The position numbers were made by a program, and so were the translations under genes. From Flammeovirgaceae bacterium UBA1842 (GTDB lineage: Bacteria > Bacteroidota > Bacteroidia > Cytophagales > Cyclobacteriaceae), in contig DDIU01000010.1 of the NCBI GenBank assembly GCA_002338655.1, positions 816 through 64,815 of the forward strand: a DNA stretch of 64,000 nt. The letters run 5' to 3'. The number at the start of each line of letters is the position of its first letter. The stretch's first letter is position 1. Of this stretch, positions 17,919 through 26,827 are shown in pieces. Under the pieces are notes generated by a model that was given only the letters and a program-made list of their open reading frames with translations, did not search any database and was not told the origin of the DNA.

Positions 17919-19418
17919 CTATTTTATCTTGTGCTTTTCAAGATCATCAGCAATCTTCCTATCATTTGACAAACGTGGCACTTTATTCTGCCCACCTAAT
18001 TTGCCTTGTGATTTCATATATTCTATAAAGGAATTTTTCTTCAACACAATAATTTTCAGTCCCCTCAGTATCGTACCAGTTATGAGATCGTCATAATAGG
18101 AATTCAATTTTTGAAGCTGCAAATTTAACTCTTTTTCGAAGGCCGCCAAATCATTAGGTTCATTAGCAAATTCAATAAACCATTCATGGAGAGGTAATCC
18201 TTCTGCCGGAGTTACATTGGGGGCAACAGTAAATTCGATTATTTCCGTTTCAGGAAATTTCTCACAGGTCTTTTTCATTGCATTTTCCACTTCCTCGCCT
18301 ATCACATGCTCACCAAATGCCGAAATAAAGTGTTTTATCCTTCCTGTGACAAGAAGCCGGTAAGGTTCCTTGGAAATGAACTTGACCGTATCTCCAATAG
18401 AATAGCCCCAGAGTCCCGCATTGCTGTTGATGATCAGTGCATAATTTACGTTTAGCTCCACCTGATCGATTGAAAGTCGGGTCGGATTTTCATTAAAATA
18501 TTCATCCGTTGGAATAAATTCAAAGAAGATGCCGCTCTTTAATAAAATAAGCAGTCCAGGTTCTGTTTGCGAGTCTTGATAGGCTATGAAACCTTCTGAT
18601 GCCGGATAGGTTTCTATCGAATCTATCTTCTTACCAATCGTCTCAAACAACTTTGCCCGATAGGGCTCAAAATTCACTCCACCATAAACGAATAATGAAA
18701 AATTGGGAAATATATCCTTGATTTTTCTATTATCCCGTAACTGGATTTTGTCAAAATACATCTGTACCCATGGTGGAATACCAGAGATCAGGGTCATATT
18801 CTTATCGAGTGTTTCATCTATAATGTGATCCAATTTCGTTTCCCAATCTTCAATGCAGTTGGTTTTGTAGCTCGGCATTTGATTGGTGCGCAAATAGCTG
18901 GGCACATGATGATTTACGATCCCTGACAAACGGCCGACATGAATTCCTGACTTCTTATGTAACTCCGGACTGCCGGATAAAAATATCAATTTACCGTCAA
19001 GGAATTTCGAATTACCTGTTTCCGCTACATACGAAAGCACAGCATTTCGGGCACTTACAAAATGGTTAGGAATTGAAGCTTTGGTGATGGGAATGTATTT
19101 GGTGCCTGATGTAGTACCTGATGTTTTTGATAAATAAACCGGTTTGCCAGGCCATAGCACATCCGATTCACCATTAAGTATTTTATCTATATAGGATTTA
19201 AGTTCCTCATAATCACGGATAGGCACATTGGCCTTAAAGTCCTCATAGTTATTGATTTTATCAAAATGATGGTCTTTCCCAAACAGCGTTTTTGCACCGT
19301 TGGCAATCAAGTTATCAAAAACAATTTGCTGTGACGCTGCTGGCTGTGAGGACCATGTTTTTGTTTGTGAAGCTATTATTTTGGCAAATGGCTTACCGAA
19401 AAAAGATCGTATTCCCAT
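17919..19418 (-). CDS. GH3-family acyl-adenylating enzyme
   Basis: A 499-residue protein of the GH3 (auxin-responsive promoter) family, in the ANL adenylating superfamily. The ATP-binding P-loop-like motif SKTSGTTSGTKYIP is near residues 95-108; YPASEGF and INSNAGLWGYSIGDTVKF are the other conserved motifs. Plant members join amino acids to jasmonate or auxin; the bacterial substrates are unknown. No cytosolic partner gene is adjacent. Confidence 0.88.
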   Translation of the reverse strand: MGIRSFFGKPFAKIIASQTKTWSSQPAASQQIVFDNLIANGAKTLFGKDHHFDKINNYEDFKANVPIRDYEELKSYIDKILNGESDVLWPGKPVYLSKTSGTTSGTKYIPITKASIPNHFVSARNAVLSYVAETGNSKFLDGKLIFLSGSPELHKKSGIHVGRLSGIVNHHVPSYLRTNQMPSYKTNCIEDWETKLDHIIDETLDKNMTLISGIPPWVQMYFDKIQLRDNRKIKDIFPNFSLFVYGGVNFEPYRAKLFETIGKKIDSIETYPASEGFIAYQDSQTEPGLLILLKSGIFFEFIPTDEYFNENPTRLSIDQVELNVNYALIINSNAGLWGYSIGDTVKFISKEPYRLLVTGRIKHFISAFGEHVIGEEVENAMKKTCEKFPETEIIEFTVAPNVTPAEGLPLHEWFIEFANEPNDLAAFEKELNLQLQKLNSYYDDLITGTILRGLKIIVLKKNSFIEYMKSQGKLGGQNKVPRLSNDRKIADDLEKHKIK

Positions 19419-19475
19419 TTATTGAAGTATTGAATTTAACGTAGTATCAAAGATGGCAAATTTATGACTCGTTTC

Positions 19476-19670
19476 AGGAATATTGAATGTAGAATTATGA
19501 ACGTAGAATGTAGAATTAAAAATTTAAAAATAAAGAATTTGAGGACTGTTTCATTTCTCCCTTTGATTTGGACGGAGGTAGAGTAGGGATGGAATGCTGA
19601 ATGTTGAATAACGAATATTGAATATTGAATAAAAAATTAAGAATTAAGAATTCGAAGACTGCTTAGTGCC
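19476..19670. repeat. Phased GAAT-rich spacer with two diverged units
   Basis: The 285-base gap between the GH3 and AlkD-like genes contains GAATATTGAAT, GAATGTAGAAT and ATTGAATATTGAAT words. Two units end in related sequence: AAGAATTTGAGGACTG (about 19535) and AAGAATTCGAAGACTG (about 19640). The same word family flanks the S23 gene at 17160-17250, 17411-17510 and 17873-17910. Confidence 0.7.
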
Positions 19671-19703
19671 TCGCTGTAACCAGAATATTCCTTAATTTCA
19701 ATT

Positions 19704-20372
19704 ATGAAGCAATTTATTACCACCTTACAAGCAGAATTTGAGAAGCATGCCATTCCTAGAATTGCTGTAGAGCAAAAAGCTTATATGCGTGATCAATATG
19801 AATACTATGGCATAAAAGCAGACTTGAGAAGAGAAATTCAACGGCCTTTTTTGATGAAACAATACCTTCCTGCCAAGAAGAACGTAATGCCGCTTATCAA
19901 AGCACTCTGGGCCAAACCTCAACGGGATTATCAATATGTAGCACAAGAACTCATGTTTAAATATGTACGGCAACTTGAAAAGCAAGACATCACACTATTT
20001 GAACATATGATAACGCATAAATCATGGTGGGATACCATTGACTTTATAGCCCCAAAATTAATTGCCCAGTATTTTAAAATGTATCCAGAGCAAAGAGAAC
20101 CCTATGTGGAAAAATGGCTGGCCTCAGGCAATATTTGGCTACAGCGATCTGCTCTTCTCTTTCAACTGAAATATAAAGATCAACTCGACACTAAATTTCT
20201 AAGCTATGTGATTCATTCACTACTAGGCTCCAATGAGTTTTTTATCAATAAAGCCATTGGGTGGGTTTTGCGAGAATATGGTAAAACTGATCCAGGATGG
20301 GTAGTTGAATTTGCGAATAATACTGCCCTCAGCAATTTGAGTAGACGTGAGGCATTGCGGTTGATTAATTAG
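19704..20372 (+). CDS. AlkD-like DNA alkylation repair protein
   Basis: A 222-residue all-helical HEAT-like repeat protein. The conserved patches MRDQYEYYGIK, HKSWWDTIDFIAPKLI and FFINKAIGWVLREYGK, with the WWD..D pair, mark the AlkC/AlkD family of glycosylases that remove bulky or cationic alkylated bases. Cytosolic, no signal peptide. Family length is about 210-240. Single gene between repeat-rich sequence and the protease gene. Confidence 0.88.
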   Translation: MKQFITTLQAEFEKHAIPRIAVEQKAYMRDQYEYYGIKADLRREIQRPFLMKQYLPAKKNVMPLIKALWAKPQRDYQYVAQELMFKYVRQLEKQDITLFEHMITHKSWWDTIDFIAPKLIAQYFKMYPEQREPYVEKWLASGNIWLQRSALLFQLKYKDQLDTKFLSYVIHSLLGSNEFFINKAIGWVLREYGKTDPGWVVEFANNTALSNLSRREALRLIN

Positions 20373-20479
20373 TCAATTTCAAATCAGTTTATTTTTAACA
20401 TTTTTTAAGCAACACATTACCATTTGTCACGTTGAAAAATTCAGCACACTTTTTGTTCAACAGCAGGTAAACTACAACT

Positions 20480-21943
20480 ATGCGGAAGTCTATACAGGTT
20501 ATTGTCATCGCTTTCATTTCTGGCCTTGGTGGCGCTTATACTTATAATATGTTCACCAATCAACCTGAAAAGGTACAGGATCACCTACCACCCAAGGTAA
20601 GTTTTGCATCAAATGAACATATTCCTAATGCATCAGAACGGACTGTATCCAGAGGAATAACCAATTTAAATGAAGATTTTGTGGCGGCTTCTGAAGCCAG
20701 TACGCAGAGTGTGGTTTATATAAAAAATATTTCTGAAAAGACTTATGGCAAAAGTTACCTCGATTGGATTTTTGAACGTAGTCCGGAAACTCAAACCCAA
20801 GTGAGCAGCGGTTCAGGGGTTATATTTTCAACAGATGGCTATATCGTTTCCAACAACCATGTAGTACAAGATGCTGATCAGTTGCAAGTAGTATACAGCA
20901 AGAAGGTTTATAATGCCAAATTGGTAGGTACAGATCCCTCCACAGATCTTTCAGTACTTAAGATTGACGTTGACAATTTACCTGCTATTACAATGGGTAG
21001 TTCCAAGTCGTTAAAAGTGGGTGAATGGGTTATTGCCGTTGGCAATCCATTTAATCTTACTTCTACAGTGACAGCGGGTATAGTTAGTGCTAAAGGCAGG
21101 GAAATTAACATCTTACAAGGTAAATTTCCAATTGAGTCATTCATACAAACCGATGCAGCCATTAATCCTGGTAATAGTGGTGGTGCCTTGGTAAACAAAT
21201 ATGGTGAGCTTGTGGGCATCAACACAGCCATCCTTTCACGTACAGGTTCTTATGCAGGCTATGGTTTTGCAGTGCCTGTAGATATTGTCAAAAAAATAGT
21301 GGGCGATATCATAGAATATGGGGAAGTACAGAAAGCTTTTTTTGGAGGTGAAGTGGCCGATTTTGACGCAACTACTGCTGAACGGTTGGATATTGATGTA
21401 AGTAAAGATAACATCAACGGGGTGTTGTTAGCTTATGTTCAGAAAGACGGTTCTGCGGAAAAAGCAGGGTTAAAAGAAGGAGACCTCATCTTGAAATTTA
21501 ACGATCAGGCAGTAAACAGCCGAAGTGAATTTGAAGAGGAATTGAGTTACCATACTCCAGGAGATAAAATTACTGTCACCTATAAAAGAAAAGATAAAAT
21601 TGGAACTGCCAATCTGGTATTGACCAATAGGGAAGGGACAACGAGTATTTTAAAAAGGGAAATCTATACCTCAGAGTCATTGGGAGCTAGATTTGAAGCC
21701 GTTCCAAAAGTAGAGCGTGACTTATTGAAAATTGACTATGGAGTACGTGTTTTCAACATTCAGAATGGTTTGATCAAACGTATTGGCATCACTGAAGACT
21801 TCGTGATCACTGATATCAACCGAAACGCGATCAAAGACCCCGAAAAACTCGCTGATATTCTTGAAAAAATAAGGGGCAGGGTGATCATTGAAGGAGTAAA
21901 TAGCAAGGGTAGACAAGGGTATTACTCATTTTACCTGAGATAA
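20480..21943 (+). CDS. HtrA/DegP-like periplasmic serine protease
   Basis: A 487-residue exported protease/chaperone. An N-terminal hydrophobic segment (about 5-28) acts as signal or anchor. The trypsin-like domain has His 126 (SNNHVVQ), Asp 156 (TDLSVLKID) and Ser 233 (NPGNSGG). PDZ1 follows at about 295-385 (AEKAGLKEGDLILKFN) and a poorly conserved second PDZ-like region runs to the end. It should degrade or refold damaged envelope proteins. Own transcription unit, ended by a strong terminator. Confidence 0.94.
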   Translation: MRKSIQVIVIAFISGLGGAYTYNMFTNQPEKVQDHLPPKVSFASNEHIPNASERTVSRGITNLNEDFVAASEASTQSVVYIKNISEKTYGKSYLDWIFERSPETQTQVSSGSGVIFSTDGYIVSNNHVVQDADQLQVVYSKKVYNAKLVGTDPSTDLSVLKIDVDNLPAITMGSSKSLKVGEWVIAVGNPFNLTSTVTAGIVSAKGREINILQGKFPIESFIQTDAAINPGNSGGALVNKYGELVGINTAILSRTGSYAGYGFAVPVDIVKKIVGDIIEYGEVQKAFFGGEVADFDATTAERLDIDVSKDNINGVLLAYVQKDGSAEKAGLKEGDLILKFNDQAVNSRSEFEEELSYHTPGDKITVTYKRKDKIGTANLVLTNREGTTSILKREIYTSESLGARFEAVPKVERDLLKIDYGVRVFNIQNGLIKRIGITEDFVITDINRNAIKDPEKLADILEKIRGRVIIEGVNSKGRQGYYSFYLR

Positions 21944-21978
21944 TATAAAAGGCCGATCAATAATTGGCCTTTTATATT
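21942..21978. terminator. Bidirectional terminator between htrA-like and ABC permease genes
   Basis: AATATAAAAGGCC pairs with GGCCTTTTATATT (13 base pairs, 11-base loop). The stem touches the stop codons of both convergent genes. Confidence 0.9.
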
Positions 21979-24604
21979 ATTCTTCTTTTAATCCAATGAC
22001 AGGATTTGACTTAGCTACCCTCACAAGTAGAATACTCACTACCGCCCAAAGGACTACAATAAGTATGGTGCCTGAAATTATAACACTACCAAAATTTGAA
22101 GGGATATGATACGGATAAACCATATCAAAAAAGAAACCTACCAAATAATAACTTATTGGTGCACCCAAGATTATAGATAAGGTGAATAACCACATGTAAT
22201 CGTTGACAATGTTTTTGCCAAGGTGTAATATCCTAGCGCCTAGCACCTTTTTAATACTAAACTCCTTCACCCGGCCCGATACGTTAAGGGAAATAAGGCC
22301 AAAAAGTCCCAAAGCAGCCATAAAAACAGTAACGTATGCAATCATTCGCCAAAACTCACCATGCCATTTCAACGAAGCGAAATACCCTCCCCAAACGTCT
22401 TCTTGAAGCCCTCCCCTAAACGGAACTTCTGGAAATAAACTTGCCCATTCCTTTTTTAAATTACCCAACGATTCCATTTCGGTACCTTGAGCTACTTTGA
22501 GGACAATACTCCGATAATTTTCTTCATCAGCCAACATAAATATCATTGGCTCAATTTCATTCGAAAAAGTACTGTAATGAAAGTCCTTCACCACTCCCAC
22601 AATGGTGTATTTTGCACTATCAATTTCGAAGACTTCATCTATTGGATTTTTAATAGACAACTGTTCTATAAATTTTTCATTCACAATCAATGAGTACTTA
22701 TCAGCAGTTAAACTTTTGGCAAAATCACGGCCCCTTACTATTTGCAATCCCATCAATTCTAAATAGTTGGGATCTATCATAATGGATGATACTTCAAACT
22801 CTTTTTCCTGCTGCCTTAGAACTTTCAAGCTCTTATGCACACCAATATGATCTGATCCGCCACTTACAAGTTGTACATTAGCATATTGCTGCATGTTGTT
22901 CCTAAATTTATCATAGGAAGACCAATTGTCAACTTGTGCGTACAATACACTACTGGGGTTATAGCCCCAACTTCTCTCTCGCAAGTAGGTACCGTTCTCC
23001 GTAAACATAATGGCACATACAATCAAAATACTAGATAGAATCAGTTGAAAGCCCAACAGCCCTTTGGTGACTAGGTTCCCTTTACCGAATTTCACTTTGC
23101 CCCTAAAAATGTTGACAGCTTGAAAACTCGATATGTATAATGAAGGATAGAGGCCAGAAATTAATGCTGTTACCAACATAACCCCACCAAGGTATAGCCA
23201 CAGGTTAATATCTAGGATATAAAACCCTGAGCTATAACCATTCTGATATTCAAACCAGGGAACAAGAATAAATTTCCCAAAAGCCATGCCCAGTATTAAT
23301 GCCAATACCGTGGTCAGAATGTTTTCGGTCAAATGTTGAAAGACCACCATGATTCTGTTCGCACCAATGGTTTTCCTCAATGCGATCTCCTTTAATCTTT
23401 TGGCGGCTGTGGCTATAGAAATGTTTATGTAATTGACAGAGGCCAAAGCGAGCATAAAAATGGCTAGGATTGTCAGAATGTTATGCGCCATTTTGTTTGT
23501 ATTGTAATAGCGACTAGAAATGGTCTTATTTATATCTGGGGAGCGTTGGTAGAGTGTAGCGAGCTGCTCAAATTTGAAAGAGTCAACTTTCCAATCTTCC
23601 ATGGCCGCATTCTGCAGCTGCTTATACTTTTCCATCCCTTGGTCTATTGCTGCAAGTTGTTCTTGATCCTTTACTTGGATTAGGGTAGCACCTATAGATT
23701 GTGTCCAATCATCAGGATTATAGTTGGGCAAGGCTATGTCCAAATTCCCATAATTTATGAGAAAATCAAACCCAATGGCATGGGTACTAGGAAACTTCTT
23801 CGCAACGCCTGTCACTTTGAATGCCTTCTTCTCATTACTGTTAAAGGTTACAAGTAAATCCTGTCCAATGGGGTTATTCTCTCCAAAATACTTTTTAGCC
23901 ATGTCAGTACTTAAGATAATACTTGATTTATCATTTAATGATGAGGGGTATCCATCACTAAGTGGAAAAGTAAATATCTGCAAGTAAGAAGGATCAACAA
24001 ATGATATACTTTCTTGAAAGACTTTATCATCCAATTTGATAACCACATTATTTTCCTGAATTCTACATACATTCTGAATCTGCTGAAAATCTTCCTTCAT
24101 CATTTCACCAATCGGACGAGGTGAAATACCCCACTGTTGCATCTTACCGCTTCGATTTATAAAAGCCGTAGTAAGATATACATTATCCTTATTTTCATGA
24201 TGTTGATCAATATTCTCAACCCAAAATCCAAAAGAATATACCAGAACACAAATCCCAATGGCTATGGCTATTCCCAAAATATTGATTAAGGAACTTACCG
24301 GATGCTTTAATAGCCTTCTGTAAGAAGTCTTTGTATAGTTATTTAACATAGTAGAAAATAAAAAAGATTTGATGGTAGGCTTTCTTCTTTGTGTAGTAAA
24401 TTCTTCTTGGGCCATTTCCGATACCTCTCCAAATTCACTTATGGCTTTATCAAATGCTTCCTTTTTAGATAGACCTTCAGACATAAGGTCTTCAATATGA
24501 TCTCTGATATGAAGCTCCATTTCCCTAATCTCGCCATCATCAAAAGCACGATGCTTTCTTAAGCTCTTTAACCAGTTGCTAATTGCTTTATCTATATCAA
24601 ACAT
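21977..24604 (-). CDS. MacB/FtsX-type ABC transporter permease with permease-prefix domain
   Basis: An 875-residue inner-membrane protein. Residues 1-70 form the helical permease-prefix domain (GLSKKEAFDKAISEFGE), a feature of PadR-regulated permeases. Then come two FtsX/MacB modules: membrane helix near 105-125, a periplasmic MacB_PCD domain, and three helices (about 370-480), followed by a second copy ending with four C-terminal helices. ALRKTIGANR and FSIKKVLGAR are the cytoplasmic coupling helices. No ATPase gene is nearby, so the partner is elsewhere. PadR lies immediately upstream (three bases). Confidence 0.9.
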   Translation of the reverse strand: MFDIDKAISNWLKSLRKHRAFDDGEIREMELHIRDHIEDLMSEGLSKKEAFDKAISEFGEVSEMAQEEFTTQRRKPTIKSFLFSTMLNNYTKTSYRRLLKHPVSSLINILGIAIAIGICVLVYSFGFWVENIDQHHENKDNVYLTTAFINRSGKMQQWGISPRPIGEMMKEDFQQIQNVCRIQENNVVIKLDDKVFQESISFVDPSYLQIFTFPLSDGYPSSLNDKSSIILSTDMAKKYFGENNPIGQDLLVTFNSNEKKAFKVTGVAKKFPSTHAIGFDFLINYGNLDIALPNYNPDDWTQSIGATLIQVKDQEQLAAIDQGMEKYKQLQNAAMEDWKVDSFKFEQLATLYQRSPDINKTISSRYYNTNKMAHNILTILAIFMLALASVNYINISIATAAKRLKEIALRKTIGANRIMVVFQHLTENILTTVLALILGMAFGKFILVPWFEYQNGYSSGFYILDINLWLYLGGVMLVTALISGLYPSLYISSFQAVNIFRGKVKFGKGNLVTKGLLGFQLILSSILIVCAIMFTENGTYLRERSWGYNPSSVLYAQVDNWSSYDKFRNNMQQYANVQLVSGGSDHIGVHKSLKVLRQQEKEFEVSSIMIDPNYLELMGLQIVRGRDFAKSLTADKYSLIVNEKFIEQLSIKNPIDEVFEIDSAKYTIVGVVKDFHYSTFSNEIEPMIFMLADEENYRSIVLKVAQGTEMESLGNLKKEWASLFPEVPFRGGLQEDVWGGYFASLKWHGEFWRMIAYVTVFMAALGLFGLISLNVSGRVKEFSIKKVLGARILHLGKNIVNDYMWLFTLSIILGAPISYYLVGFFFDMVYPYHIPSNFGSVIISGTILIVVLWAVVSILLVRVAKSNPVIGLKEE

Positions 24605-24607
24605 GGC

Positions 24608-24952
24608 CTAACTGTTTGTTGGTTTTACATTCCAAATAGCATCAAGTACCGAGTTTACTTGGAACCATTGAGCTTGCTCCTGTAGTAGCTCTTGCTTACC
24701 CAGTTCGGTTATTTCGTAGTATTTCCTTGGCCTAACGGAATCATCTTCCATTACCCAATTAGAAATTATTAAACCTTCCTTTTCTAAACGATGAAGTACA
24801 GGATATAACATCCCATCCGAGTACTTCATCTTACCACCTGATAGTTCTTTAATCTTTTTTATGATTAAGTAACCGTAACTATTTCCCTGTTTCAAAATAC
24901 CAAGTATAATAGGTTTGGTTGAAGCTGCTGTTAAATTTTTTGATATTGCCAT
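24608..24952 (-). CDS. PadR-family transcriptional regulator
   Basis: A 114-residue winged-helix regulator with KPIILGILKQGNSYGY, SDGMLYPVLHRLEKEGLI and RKYYEITELGK, the usual PadR wing and recognition motifs. ATG 24952 is chosen; an upstream TTG would add 12 residues not expected in the family. It is cotranscribed with the permease, which it probably represses until a ligand is bound. The upstream TATGTATATAGATATA is a plausible operator. Confidence 0.92.
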   Translation of the reverse strand: MAISKNLTAASTKPIILGILKQGNSYGYLIIKKIKELSGGKMKYSDGMLYPVLHRLEKEGLIISNWVMEDDSVRPRKYYEITELGKQELLQEQAQWFQVNSVLDAIWNVKPTNS

Positions 24953-25076
24953 ACTTTTAATTTTATATCTATATACATAGAATAACAAAGTATAACGAAT
25001 GAATAATTAAAAGGTTGCAAAAGCTTAAACTTTATGGGTAGGGTATTCAGATGGTAAGGGAAAAGGCATAAATAAA

Positions 25077-25124
25077 AAAACTTCCCGATAATCGCCTGCG
25101 AGAGCTGCTTATGGGAAGTTTTTT
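25077..25124. terminator. Long-loop terminator
   Basis: AAAACTTCCC pairs with GGGAAGTTTT, extended inside by ATAA/TTAT past one bulged G. The remaining loop is about 17 bases. T-runs exist on both strands; the minus-strand operon ending at 25205 is the obvious user. The rest of the 24953-25204 gap shows nothing else. Confidence 0.8.
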
Positions 25125-25204
25125 CGAATCAATCAGAACTTGATATCTAAGGTCAGGCTATTTTTTAATTATGCTATCCCCCAAATTGTGTGATTTTTAA
25201 AAAA

Positions 25205-26017
25205 TCATTGTTTAATGGCTATTTTAAGCCATATATCACTTAAATAAAAGTGATAATTCTTAAAAATAATCGCTCGTTTAATATTATCGGCCAGCTGAAT
25301 TTTATTTTCCGCACCAGAATAGATGTTTTGTTGAACCAGTTGATGGTTCAAAATATAGTGAATTTGATCTCCATTAAAATTGAAATATTGGATTCCAATA
25401 CCTTTGATGGTCTTTAAATAGTTGCCCAAATTATCAAAAACCAAGATTCCCGTTTTATTATCGCTCACAAACAATAAATTCTGGTATTCACGCATGTAGG
25501 TAATATCATAATTTTCAGGGTCAAGTACTAAATCAAATGGCCTATTGATCTCGATTTGATTAAAATTGATATTGTATTTTTTTAGGCTAAAATCTACATA
25601 ATCGACCAGCCAAATGTTATTGTCAAGGCTCATGGTAGACATACCCACGAAATTTGAAATGTCACCGAAACCAAACCGATTGTCATTGACGAGAAATCGA
25701 TCAAGAAAGGCATACTGCTGTAACCCAGCGTAAAAAACGAATATCTTCAATGGATTCCAGGCTTCGAGTACTGTAATTTTACCTTTCTTTGATGGTGAAA
25801 ACCGTGCTAATCTCTCACCAGTTACTGAGTATTTATCAATATTACCAGAGGCATCCGCCAGATAGATATTACCAAGCCAATCTACGGACATATTTTCAAC
25901 CGCACCTACTTTAATACTGTCAGTTACCACATATTGCGATTGGCAAACATGAGCCAGTAAAAGCAGCGAAATAGCTAAGCTACTTTTCAAAAGTGAGCAG
26001 TTTGAAATCTTTACCAT
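25205..26017 (-). CDS. Secreted propeller-like protein of unknown function (NHL-like)
   Basis: A 270-residue protein with a signal peptide (LAISLLLLAHVCQSQ). Repeated units such as MSVDWLGNIYLADASGNIDKY and GILVFDNLGNYLKTIKG look like NHL or six-bladed propeller blades. Function not recognised. The start lies inside the 3' end of lpxH (overlap about 38 bases), so the genes are coupled; ATG 26029 is an alternative start. Last gene of rsfS-ftsH-lpxH. Confidence 0.65.
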   Translation of the reverse strand: MVKISNCSLLKSSLAISLLLLAHVCQSQYVVTDSIKVGAVENMSVDWLGNIYLADASGNIDKYSVTGERLARFSPSKKGKITVLEAWNPLKIFVFYAGLQQYAFLDRFLVNDNRFGFGDISNFVGMSTMSLDNNIWLVDYVDFSLKKYNINFNQIEINRPFDLVLDPENYDITYMREYQNLLFVSDNKTGILVFDNLGNYLKTIKGIGIQYFNFNGDQIHYILNHQLVQQNIYSGAENKIQLADNIKRAIIFKNYHFYLSDIWLKIAIKQ

Positions 26018-26762
26018 CAAAGGTGCCATAAGTATTATAGTTTACCCATTCTCCTAAATTGATGTATTTACTCTGTGAGCCTACCTCTAGTTCAAGAGGT
26101 AAATGCCGATGGCCAAACACATAAAAATCATGATGGACTTGTGCTTCAACGTCTTTACAATATTGCCAGAGGTATTCTTTCTCCCCTAAAAATTTATCCT
26201 CTTCTTTTTTATTATTGCTTATCCTACTATGCTTAGACCATCTATTGGCCAAGCCTATTCCAAAATTGGGATGGAAGCGAGCAAACAACCATTGACATAC
26301 TTTCGATTCAAAAATCTTCTTTAGCATTTTGTACATGCCATCCCCTGGGCCTAATCCATCCCCATGACCGATCAGAAGCTTCTTATCACCAACCATTAGT
26401 TGTGCTGGTTTTCTATAAATAGGGATGCCCAGTTCAGAAGGGAAATAATCAAACATCCACATATCGTGATTGCCAGTAAAGAACACAATGGGAATACCCG
26501 AATCACGCAATTCAGCCAATTTTCCCTGCAGCCTTATAAATCCTTTTGGAATAGCATGTTTGTATTCAAACCAAAAATCAAAAATATCGCCAACCAAATA
26601 AATGGAATGAGCCTCCTTTTTTATTTGGTCAAGCCATTTAACTACCTGCTTTTCCCTTTCTAGGCTGGCAGCCTTAGAAGGTGCCCCCAAATGGAAGTCG
26701 GATGCGAAGTATATCTTCTTCCCATGCAATGAATCTATATTATCGAGGATATCAAATTTCAT
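25980..26762 (-). CDS. lpxH: LpxH-like UDP-2,3-diacylglucosamine diphosphatase
   Basis: A 260-residue metallophosphoesterase of lipid A synthesis. All five metal motifs are present: SDFHLG, GDIFDFW, GNHDMW, GHGDGLG and FGHRH. It cleaves UDP-diacylglucosamine to lipid X on the inner face of the inner membrane. ATG 26762 is preferred because an upstream GTG extension would translate through the ftsH terminator hairpin. Follows ftsH. Confidence 0.9.
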   Translation of the reverse strand: MKFDILDNIDSLHGKKIYFASDFHLGAPSKAASLEREKQVVKWLDQIKKEAHSIYLVGDIFDFWFEYKHAIPKGFIRLQGKLAELRDSGIPIVFFTGNHDMWMFDYFPSELGIPIYRKPAQLMVGDKKLLIGHGDGLGPGDGMYKMLKKIFESKVCQWLFARFHPNFGIGLANRWSKHSRISNNKKEEDKFLGEKEYLWQYCKDVEAQVHHDFYVFGHRHLPLELEVGSQSKYINLGEWVNYNTYGTFDGKDFKLLTFEK

Positions 26763-26770
26763 TATTGTTA

Positions 26771-26804
26771 AAAATAAAAAAATCAGGCACTTGCGCACCT
26801 GATT
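26771..26804 (-). terminator. Terminator after ftsH
   Basis: On the minus strand AATCAGG..CCTGATT closes a hairpin followed by a long T-rich tract (26771-26786) before the lpxH ATG. It may attenuate rather than fully separate ftsH and lpxH transcription. Confidence 0.75.
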
Positions 26805-26827
26805 TCCCTTCTTTTATTTCTCTGGTA

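Noticed and set aside
26763..26798. Upstream GTG start for lpxH
   Set aside because: It would translate the ftsH terminator hairpin, so ATG 26762 is kept.
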